From: a virus
Virus record (IMG/VR): IMGVR_UViG_3300020371_000034
Location: 1-32,051 of that record
Length of the DNA: 32,051 bases
Reading direction: 5' to 3' (one strand)
A program made the translations under genes and the position numbers. Under the pieces are notes generated by a model. That model searched no databases. It was not told where the DNA came from and was given only the letters and a program-made list of their open reading frames with translations. Shown piece after piece: positions 27,543-32,051 of the stretch. The stretch's first letter is position 1; each line of letters starts with the position of its first letter.

Positions 27543-29354
27543 CTACTCTTGAATAATAGTGAATTTGCTCTTGGTGATGTCTACATCGAGGAACATCTCT
27601 CTAGCGGAGACGATATCATTCTGTGCGGGCATTGCACGAATCTCAATCTTGTCATCATTAAAACTACCTTTAACGATAATCAAGTCATACATTCTCAACT
27701 CCCCAGTCCCATAATCAATTTCGCCAAGGTTGGAGTTTAGGACTTGTTTGTCGCCTGTTACACTATCTAATTTATACAAGACCAACTTGCCCATTCTGTC
27801 TTCGATATAAACCGTGTCTAGAGGGTATTCTCTGACTGTAAAACCTGTGCTACGAATAGTTGGCTCGTCATCTGAGACAATTGGATTCTTAAAACAAATC
27901 TCATAATAGAATTTTGAGTTGAGAGCAGGATAGAAGTCCTTTCTCATCTCAATGCTAGTCAAATTAGACATAATCGAGTTGTCAGAGTCGTCGATTACGC
28001 CTGTAAACTTACTATAACGATATTTTCCATTGAATTTTTCAGTATCCGACAACTCAATGTAGTCTTCAATGTTTTTGATGACCAATGATTTGATTTTATC
28101 TGACTTATAAGTCGTCAAATTAGTGTCATAGTAAATATTTGAGGTCATCTCAACGTATAGAATCGACGGATCGACAATTTTCGGCGTTACCGAGGCAACA
28201 CTATACTTTTTCAACTTAGTTTCAAGGTCTTTTTTGGTGTAAGACGTGAGTGCAGTCGCATATTTTGGTTTTACGACGATTTTCACAACGCCATATTCAG
28301 GAGGACTGTCCTCTTCACCACCAAATGCTGTAATATCAGCAACAGAAGGATATAAATTCCTTATAATTGCCTTATAATCTTCTGCTGTTACCGCTCTATC
28401 TTGTGTAGCGTAGTTTTTAGCAGCGTTAAACTTGATTCTGTCTAGACTCTCAGAGTTTTCACCACCTGCTGATGCCTCAACAGTTGTCAAATTCGTCAAG
28501 GTAACGGAAAGTGCATTCAAAGTCTGACTGGTTACATCGGGGTCTTCCAATACACCATTGAAAGAGAAAACCTTTGCACCATTAGTATCAGGACCAGAAG
28601 TCGTTAGGTATGAAATCTCTACATACTCACCATTCTCCAACTTCCTGCCGAAGACACCATCACCAAATTTAATCTCATAATTCTCATCCTCAATCTCAGT
28701 CAAGAAGAAGACCTTACTACCTGGGTCTACATTAAGGATGTTTTCTGCATAGTCATACAACTCAAATGCAGTTGACTGTGCAGACTCGAATACTTTTACA
28801 CGAATTGATGTTGTATCAATGTTTAGATTGTTGAGAAGGAATCTCTGATTACGAAGCGAAGTGTTTACTGTGTGATAATCAGTGACAATATTACCAGAGA
28901 AGATTTCTACATTCTCTAAAACTGCAATGCCATTGTTAACTGGCACCCTAACATCATCCAATACACTGTATTGATATACGGTATTATCGAATAAGGCGGT
29001 GAATGCCTTGCCACGTCGTAACAACGCTGTTGCAGGGGCATTTGGAGAGGTGTAGCGAAGCGTTGCACTCACTACTGCTCTCGACGCTGTTGCCGATTTT
29101 GGGCGATATCCAAGTTGTTTGGCAAGTGCTACTACATTATCACGCAGAGTAGCAGAATCCAAAAACATTTCATTCACCACCATGTTGGTGTTGAATGCTG
29201 TATAGTAAGTATTATATGCTAATACATCAATAAGTTGTGCTAATGCACTACCTTCAAAGTCATAGTCAGTAAAATCCGTCTGCGACCTCATGTATTCCTT
29301 GAGGGCAGTCTTGATATTACCGAAGTCTAATTGGTTTAACTGAGAGTAAGGCAT
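27543..29354 (-). CDS. 6: Baseplate wedge protein gp6, 603 residues
   Basis: The N-terminus (QLDFGNIKTALKEYMRSQTD, then FEGSALAQLIDVLAYNTYYT and MFLDSATLRDNVVALAKQLG) is the conserved start of the T4 gp6 / baseplate J-like family. The later segments FGDGVFGRKLENGEYVEISY and NAAKNYATQDRAVTAEDYKA are also standard J-like motifs. In T4, gp6 forms the inner iris of the baseplate and couples wedges to the hub. The length is close to T4 gp6 (660 residues). The ATG lies three bases after the gp25 stop and the gene ends four bases before the 3206-residue gene, so the three form one late unit started at 29788. No anomaly was seen. Confidence 0.93.
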   Translation of the reverse strand: MPYSQLNQLDFGNIKTALKEYMRSQTDFTDYDFEGSALAQLIDVLAYNTYYTAFNTNMVVNEMFLDSATLRDNVVALAKQLGYRPKSATASRAVVSATLRYTSPNAPATALLRRGKAFTALFDNTVYQYSVLDDVRVPVNNGIAVLENVEIFSGNIVTDYHTVNTSLRNQRFLLNNLNIDTTSIRVKVFESAQSTAFELYDYAENILNVDPGSKVFFLTEIEDENYEIKFGDGVFGRKLENGEYVEISYLTTSGPDTNGAKVFSFNGVLEDPDVTSQTLNALSVTLTNLTTVEASAGGENSESLDRIKFNAAKNYATQDRAVTAEDYKAIIRNLYPSVADITAFGGEEDSPPEYGVVKIVVKPKYATALTSYTKKDLETKLKKYSVASVTPKIVDPSILYVEMTSNIYYDTNLTTYKSDKIKSLVIKNIEDYIELSDTEKFNGKYRYSKFTGVIDDSDNSIMSNLTSIEMRKDFYPALNSKFYYEICFKNPIVSDDEPTIRSTGFTVREYPLDTVYIEDRMGKLVLYKLDSVTGDKQVLNSNLGEIDYGTGELRMYDLIIVKGSFNDDKIEIRAMPAQNDIVSAREMFLDVDITKSKFTIIQE

Positions 29355-29357
29355 CGA

Positions 29358-29756
29358 TTATCTCGTTCTTTCTAGAAGAAGTTCCGTTGTCAATGGACCC
29401 GAGTCAAGCTCTCTGCCTATAATTTCATACTCAATCTGAATTTCGTATGCATTACTGTCAAAGTTGGGGGTAGTTACCACATCAACTAGACGCACACGAC
29501 GCTCATATCGGTCAACTAATGTAAAAATTTCATCACTAATGGTAGCAGCAGTTGCGAAGTCTAGAATGTCAAACAACAATTCAGGAATTCTGCTACCAAT
29601 TAGTGGTTGGAAGGGTCTCTCTCCCCTCCTAGTCATGATTAAATTCTGCAGCGCAATCTTAATGGCAGTCTCATCTTTTGCCACCAGAACATCGTCAGTG
29701 TTAGGATGCTTACCAAAGGTAACCATCACATCTTTAAATGTCTGAAAGGTGGGCAT
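29358..29756 (-). CDS. 25: Baseplate wedge protein gp25, 132 residues
   Basis: The core LIMTRRGERPFQPLIGSRIP matches the defining motif of the gp25-like (GPW_gp25) family, followed by the usual helix and the strand pairs RRVRLVDVVTT and YEIQIEYEII. gp25 has a lysozyme-like or sheath-like fold and in T4 links the wedge core to the sheath and tube. The ATG at 29756-29754 gives 132 residues, the same as T4 gp25. An in-frame TTG at 29777 would add seven residues but lies only three bases downstream of the late promoter element at 29781-29788, within the region where transcripts should begin, so the internal ATG is preferred. It is the first gene of the unit gp25 / gp6 / 3206-residue protein. Confidence 0.92.
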   Translation of the reverse strand: MPTFQTFKDVMVTFGKHPNTDDVLVAKDETAIKIALQNLIMTRRGERPFQPLIGSRIPELLFDILDFATAATISDEIFTLVDRYERRVRLVDVVTTPNFDSNAYEIQIEYEIIGRELDSGPLTTELLLERTR

Positions 29757-29780
29757 AGAGACACCACTACGAGTCAAAAG

Positions 29781-29788
29781 TATTTATC
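29781..29788 (-). promoter_or_regulatory. Late promoter (GATAAATA) for the gp25 unit
   Basis: The minus strand reads GTGATAAATAC. GATAAATA differs from the T4 consensus TATAAATA only at the first base and keeps the ATAAATA core. It lies 24 bases upstream of the gp25 ATG and overlaps no upstream coding sequence. Confidence 0.6.
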
Positions 29789-29792
29789 ACAG

Positions 29793-29954
29793 TTACTGAC
29801 GGAGTTTCGCGCCTATGTCGGAGTCGCGCTCCTGGCGTTTTTTAGATGCCATTGCAAGATACTTGTCTGCCTTAGTGTCAGTAATTAGCACAGTAGTGCC
29901 GAAATCACTCTCCATCATCGAAGGGACGTTATCAGGGACGTGGTTAGTTGCCAT
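29793..29954 (-). CDS. Small protein, 53 residues (function unknown)
   Basis: This short gene runs from the ATG at 29954-29952 to a TAA at 29795-29793 and encodes MATNHVPDNVPSMMESDFGT followed by TVLITDTKADKYLAMASKKR and a basic tail ending in KLRQ. The ATG is preceded by a strong AAGGAGAG ribosome site (29960-29967) inside the end of the upstream gene, overlapping it by 11 bases. This supports real, coupled translation. The N-terminal half is polar and acidic, the C-terminal third basic and probably helical. I do not recognise a family. It lies directly before the late promoter of gp25, so it is probably the last gene of the upstream unit. Confidence 0.7.
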   Translation of the reverse strand: MATNHVPDNVPSMMESDFGTTVLITDTKADKYLAMASKKRQERDSDIGAKLRQ

Positions 29955-30411
29955 TGTTTCTCTCCTTTTGTACTAATTCATAGTCATCACCGAGCACTTC
30001 CCGCAGAAAGTTATCACTCCAGTAGTCGTAATACTGGGTAGACCCCAGTTTTTCACGCATTTTCCGCAACTTATCTCTGTTTTGCATCAGAATTAAGTTG
30101 TAAAGCCCGTTATTCGTCTGAATTTCCCCGATATACGACGGTTTTTCCGCAGCATCCTCTAAAAATATCATATCAGAGTAGATAGTATTCAAAGATTCAC
30201 ACCAGTCTTCGACATCTTCGGGCTCCAATTCACGCTCAACCACAAAAATAACGACATCAAACCCTTCAATAGGCTCGATATCGTTAACAGGACACTCAAT
30301 AATCTTAAAACTTGCTCCAGAGGCATAGGGACAGACTGCAAAACCTCCCAACTCGGGGCGTAACACCGCTAGTCTGCGAATCCAATCCCTAATATGCGCC
30401 TCGTCGTACAT
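29944..30411 (-). CDS. Conserved-looking protein with CPYA motif, 155 residues (function unknown)
   Basis: The protein begins MYDEAHIRDWIRRLAVLRPE and then has GFAVCPYASGASFKII. It continues with an alternating strand-helix pattern (FDVVIFVVERELEPEDVEDW, SDMIFLEDAAEKPSYIGEIQ) and ends in a basic helix (QNRDKLRKMREKLGSTQYYD). The W...F.VCPYA pattern followed by a VVIFVV strand is loosely like DUF1415 proteins (which carry LNLCPFA), but this similarity is from memory and weak. It is a soluble alpha/beta protein without a signal peptide or membrane segment. Its position before gp25 resembles that of other baseplate genes, but I see no gp53 signature, so that label is withheld. The start overlaps the upstream stop by one base (TAATG). 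Confidence 0.75.
   Translation of the reverse strand: MYDEAHIRDWIRRLAVLRPELGGFAVCPYASGASFKIIECPVNDIEPIEGFDVVIFVVERELEPEDVEDWCESLNTIYSDMIFLEDAAEKPSYIGEIQTNNGLYNLILMQNRDKLRKMREKLGSTQYYDYWSDNFLREVLGDDYELVQKERNNGN
29960..29967 (-). promoter_or_regulatory. Strong ribosome binding site AAGGAGAG
   Basis: The minus strand reads AAGGAGAG five bases before the ATG at 29954. It lies inside the last codons of the upstream gene and decides in favour of a real 53-residue gene. Confidence 0.7.
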
Positions 30412-30554
30412 TACCGTCCTTGTCCTCTGTATCGCTTCTTTGCACCGTTGCGTGATGTTGCACTGATTTTCGTGTTTGATGACCGTCCTTGACGAGTCAT
30501 TTTGGGTTTGCCAGCAATATAGCTGCTCTTAGTAAAACTTGGTGACTTTGCCAT
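30411..30554 (-). CDS. Tiny basic protein, 47 residues (function unknown)
   Basis: The ATG at 30554-30552 is preceded by AGAGGAAG (30559-30566). The product starts MAKSPSFTKSSYIAGKPKMT and ends NGAKKRYRGQGR. It has many K and R residues, plenty of S, T and G, almost no hydrophobic core and only hydroxyl-rich, charged segments, so it is strongly basic and probably disordered. Such a peptide could bind nucleic acid or an acidic protein surface. I recall very similar tiny basic proteins in other cyanophage baseplate regions, still unnamed. It has its own sigma70-like promoter candidate at 30581-30589, and its stop overlaps the next start by one base (TAATG). Good ribosome site, coding length and coupling support a real gene. 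Confidence 0.75.
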   Translation of the reverse strand: MAKSPSFTKSSYIAGKPKMTRQGRSSNTKISATSRNGAKKRYRGQGR

Positions 30555-30558
30555 GATG

Positions 30559-30566
30559 CTTCCTCT
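30559..30566 (-). promoter_or_regulatory. Ribosome binding site AGAGGAAG for the 47-residue gene
   Basis: The minus strand reads AGAGGAAG four bases before the ATG at 30554, with the GAGGA core at normal distance. It fixes the start of this very short gene. Confidence 0.65.
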
Positions 30567-30580
30567 GTATCAACTTAGTT

Positions 30581-30589
30581 ATTATAGCA
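30581..30589 (-). promoter_or_regulatory. Sigma70-like extended -10 promoter (TGCTATAAT)
   Basis: The minus strand reads TGTGCTATAATAA, a perfect TGnTATAAT extended -10 box. A weak -35-like TTTGCA lies 17 bases upstream (30604-30609). It is in the gap after the PAAR stop and 27 bases before the next ATG. The same 12-base string TGTGCTATAATA occurs at 1932-1943. Confidence 0.5.
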
Positions 30590-30594
30590 CAGAA

Positions 30595-30906
30595 TCAACC
30601 ACCTGCAAAGACATTCGTAGACCCTCCTGTGACGCTTCCTAGGTCGGCAGAGTCTCCAATCCTTGCCATTGCCTTCCCATTGACCCTTACGGTCTGACTA
30701 CCTATGTTTACCTTCTGATTAGGGTGTGGTATACACGCAGGAGGCGCAGAGGGATTAGTAATCGTATGTGTCGAAATATCTGCACCTTGAAATGTTGCAC
30801 TTCTTCCATTCACAAAAACATTATTGCTGCCCACAATGATAGTTGCAGTAGTATCACAACCATGCCCAGTATTAATAGTGTCATTGACCCTCGCGCATCC
30901 TGGCAT
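30595..30906 (-). CDS. 5.4: PAAR-domain tail spike tip protein (gp5.4-like), 103 residues
   Basis: The pattern MPGCARVNDTINTGHGCDTT, then NVFVNGRSATFQGADI and NGKAMARIGDSADLGSVTGG, is a full PAAR domain (DUF4280/PAAR-like repeats with GH.C, a second H, and a terminal GS..V..GG). In T4, gp5.4 is a 97-residue cone that caps the gp5 needle and binds a metal ion with three histidines and a cysteine. H15, C17, C58 and H61 are candidate ligands here. It would form the sharp tip that first pierces the outer membrane. It starts at a TGATG junction with the coiled-coil gene and is followed by a new promoter. The gene 5 hub protein itself is not in the window. Confidence 0.9.
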   Translation of the reverse strand: MPGCARVNDTINTGHGCDTTATIIVGSNNVFVNGRSATFQGADISTHTITNPSAPPACIPHPNQKVNIGSQTVRVNGKAMARIGDSADLGSVTGGSTNVFAGG

Positions 30907-31118
30907 CAGTCCATAGCATCTTCAATGGTATTTAGACGGATGTGTAGTGCATCTAGCACTTTATCTAATTTCTTGTAATCTTCGCCAGGTGGTTTATACC
31001 GAATCGTAAAATCACTCGGGACTTTCTTCATCCGAGTCTCTATCCTCTCTATCCGAGTAGAGAGTGAGTCCATCTTCGATAGGATTTTCAACAAGCTCTC
31101 TTTCAACTCCACGTCCAT
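30906..31118 (-). CDS. Small coiled-coil protein, 70 residues (function unknown)
   Basis: The frame stays open upstream to a TTG at 31151, but the ATG at 31118-31116 has GGAG (31125-31128) at the right distance and is chosen. The product, MDVELKESLLKILSKMDSLS followed by RIERIETRMKKV and, at the end, KKLDKVLDALHIRLNTIEDA, has two heptad helices joined by a short PPGED loop. This suggests a helical hairpin or coiled-coil oligomer. Its first 107 bases lie inside the upstream gene in another frame. It is coupled to the PAAR gene by TGATG, which suggests work in the spike or hub, perhaps as a chaperone or linker. No named family is recognised. Confidence 0.75.
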   Translation of the reverse strand: MDVELKESLLKILSKMDSLSTRIERIETRMKKVPSDFTIRYKPPGEDYKKLDKVLDALHIRLNTIEDAMD

Positions 31119-31332
31119 AATCTTCTCCGCCAAAGCTACTCTTGTCTTCAAATACTACTTTACCATCTTCAATCCTTTCGATAACAATATTATCACCAGG
31201 GTCTTGTAATCCAGCATACCACTTATCTGCTGCGTCTAACATATAGTCAGCAACAGAGTCGATATCGTCAAACATTAAATCTTCAATAATCTTACCGTCT
31301 TTTCCAACGATATTAAATTTAAATTCAGACAT
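31012..31332 (-). CDS. Acidic protein, 106 residues (function unknown)
   Basis: The product begins MSEFKFNIVGKDGKIIEDLM with a strand, a GKDG turn and a strand, followed by a helix (DSVADYMLDAADKWYAGLQD). The next strands are NIVIERIEDGKVVFED. This part looks like a small alpha/beta domain of about 70 residues. The last 35 residues, from GGEDYGRGVERELVENPIED on, are highly acidic and polar, and probably disordered. Exactly that part is also read in another frame by the start of the coiled-coil gene. The ATG overlaps the end of the AbrB-like gene by eight bases. I do not recognise the family. Confidence 0.75.
   Translation of the reverse strand: MSEFKFNIVGKDGKIIEDLMFDDIDSVADYMLDAADKWYAGLQDPGDNIVIERIEDGKVVFEDKSSFGGEDYGRGVERELVENPIEDGLTLYSDREDRDSDEESPE
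31125..31128 (-). promoter_or_regulatory. Ribosome binding site GGAG for the overlapping coiled-coil gene
   Basis: The minus strand reads GGCGGAGAAGATT before the ATG at 31118. GGAG at six bases from the ATG decides the internal start and hence the size of the overlap with the acidic gene. Confidence 0.6.
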
Positions 31333-31483
31333 CTGCTTTCTTCAATAAAATAGAATCATCATTATATTCCCATTGTAGCACATCACCAATGTCCCAGCCA
31401 AGACTATCTAAAATCTCGTCTGGGATTGGTAGGAAAAGCTCATCAGTGCCAGCATCGTATTGGACTTCACTGATTAATTTCAT
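31325..31483 (-). CDS. AbrB/SpoVT-like swapped-hairpin protein, 52 residues
   Basis: This short gene begins at the ATG at 31483-31481 and ends with TGA at 31327-31325. The protein starts MKLISEVQYDAGTDELFLPI, then PDEILDSLGWDIGDVLQWEY and a final strand DSILLKKADV. The order 'strand, LPIP, helix EIL..LGW, DIGDVL turn, strand, ILLKK' fits the AbrB/MazE swapped-hairpin domain (consensus like IPKEIRKALGIKEGDELEVE). Such proteins dimerise and many bind DNA. If the fold is right, it could be a small transcriptional regulator or an antitoxin-like protein; no toxin gene is visible next to it. It overlaps the upstream stop by ATGA and the next start by eight bases. The fold is by pattern recognition only. 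Confidence 0.7.
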   Translation of the reverse strand: MKLISEVQYDAGTDELFLPIPDEILDSLGWDIGDVLQWEYNDDSILLKKADV

Positions 31484-31695
31484 AGGGCATCCTCTACTGG
31501 TTGATTTGTTTCAAAATCAGGTTGAATGATTTCGCAGTCGGTTGCAGCTGCTTTCTTTGCTTCATTTGCTCTGGTCTTAGCAGTGAAAACCTTGGCGTCT
31601 AGTTTTCTAGTTGTGAAAGAGCCATCCTCAGTAAGGTAAACCTTACCAGGGACTAATGAGGAAGCGGACTCTGCTCTTAAGATGTAATCTGCCAT
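31480..31695 (-). CDS. Hypothetical protein, 71 residues
   Basis: The product begins MADYILRAESASSLVPGKVY with beta-strand phrases (GKVYLTEDGSFTTRKLDAKV), then a basic helical middle (TAKTRANEAKKAAATD) and an acidic tail. The ATG at 31695 lies five bases after the upstream stop, and its stop overlaps the next start as ATGA. The first half could be a small beta module; the second half looks helical. I do not recognise a family and see no motif for a function. The compact spacing and consistent strand support a real gene within this run of short phage genes. Confidence 0.65.
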   Translation of the reverse strand: MADYILRAESASSLVPGKVYLTEDGSFTTRKLDAKVFTAKTRANEAKKAAATDCEIIQPDFETNQPVEDAL

Positions 31696-31700
31696 TGTGG

Positions 31701-31949
31701 TTACTCGTATGAAATGAAATCTACTGGGGTATTATGAGACGGTAGTCTCATCGGAGTGTCGTCTGCAGCTCTGAGTCTAATCATATCTGCAGCCCTATTT
31801 AGTGCGGCGGCAACTTCTACTCGCCTTTCTCTCATTGCGAAACTTTTGCAAATTCTTTCACAATCTGCTCTTTCAAATTCAGCGGCGGCTTTAAGAAGCT
31901 CTGTAATACCTGCTTCTTCTGCCATCTCATACAGTTGTCTCTTATTCAT
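31701..31949 (-). CDS. Hypothetical helical protein, 82 residues
   Basis: The product begins MNKRQLYEMAEEAGITELLK and continues with a long amphipathic helix (AAEFERADCERICKSFAMRE, then VEVAAALNRAADMIRLRAAD). It ends in a proline-containing tail (MRLPSHNTPVDFISYE). The first two thirds are almost entirely helical, with A and E/R repeats. No transmembrane segment or signal peptide is visible. The ATG at 31949 overlaps the stop of the upstream partial gene (ATGA). I do not recognise a family, and nothing in the neighbours gives a function. Confidence 0.65.
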   Translation of the reverse strand: MNKRQLYEMAEEAGITELLKAAAEFERADCERICKSFAMRERRVEVAAALNRAADMIRLRAADDTPMRLPSHNTPVDFISYE

Positions 31950-32051
31950 ACCGAATCACTCACAGTTACTTTATATAGCTCAGTAACTCTTTGAGCGTTA
32001 TCCAAATATACGATACCTGCTCCCTCAGAGTAGTGCGGGTTTCTGGGAGAT
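31946..32051 (-). CDS. 3' end of a gene (partial), last 34 residues
   Basis: Only the C-terminus is in the window. The open frame from the edge reads SPRNPHYSEGAGIVYLDNAQ and then RVTELYKVTVSDSV, ending in TGA at 31948-31946. That TGA overlaps the next ATG as ATGA, the same coupling seen throughout this run, which supports the frame. The fragment looks like a strand-helix-strand end of a small protein. It is too short to assign a function. Confidence 0.6.
   Translation of the reverse strand, partial: SPRNPHYSEGAGIVYLDNAQRVTELYKVTVSDSV

Noticed and set aside
29944-30411. Naming the 155-residue protein gp53 because of its place near gp25
   Set aside because: I see no gp53 sequence signature; the sequence has a CPYA motif and an alpha/beta pattern instead. 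Position alone is not enough.
31964-31988. Inverted repeat AGTTACT / AGTAACT with 11-base loop
   Set aside because: A 7-bp AT-rich stem inside the end of a coding frame, without a U-tract; too weak to call a terminator or regulatory hairpin.

Overview
The window is a late structural (baseplate and tail fibre) module of a T4-like marine myovirus, most probably a cyanophage of Synechococcus or Prochlorococcus. A T4-like phage of another marine host cannot be excluded. The reasons are recognisable homologues of the T4 baseplate wedge proteins gp25, gp6 and gp8, a PAAR tip protein (gp5.4 type), very large marine-phage structural proteins (DUF4815 type, YHYH type, beta-helix type), AT-rich DNA, and T4-type late promoters (TATAAATA) in front of several genes. 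All genes lie on the minus strand, so transcription runs from high to low coordinates. No plus-strand gene, tRNA, CRISPR array, integrase or insertion sequence was seen.

Layout in transcription order. (1) 32051-30906: a compact run of small genes, each overlapping or nearly touching the next. It includes a truncated 3' end at the window edge, an AbrB-like 52-residue protein, and an acidic protein whose 3' end overlaps the 5' end of a coiled-coil protein by 107 bases. (2) 30906-29793: the PAAR tip protein, then a tiny basic protein with its own sigma70-like extended -10 promoter, a 155-residue conserved-looking protein and a 53-residue protein. (3) 29788-17918: a late promoter, then gp25, gp6 and a 3206-residue protein in the gp7 position, ending in what looks like a five-bladed beta-propeller. 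(4) 17913-1948: two overlapping late promoters, then gp8, a 2836-residue DUF4815-type protein in the gp9/gp10 position, a 70-residue coiled-coil protein and a 1758-residue beta-helix, fibre-like protein. (5) 1941-1: three short late units. These are a 92-residue coiled-coil/polyproline protein, two small overlapping structural genes started from a late promoter inside a terminator-like hairpin, and the start of a tail fibre gene that leaves the window.

Together the products would build the baseplate: the PAAR tip, the wedges (gp25, gp6, the gp7-position protein, gp8), the peripheral plate and the receptor-binding fibres. Junctions of the TAATG, TGATG or ATGA type are common and suggest translational coupling. 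The proteins most exposed to the host (3206, 2836 and 1758 residues) are mosaics of small repeated beta modules, and most of the novelty lies there. Ten small genes have no function I can name.
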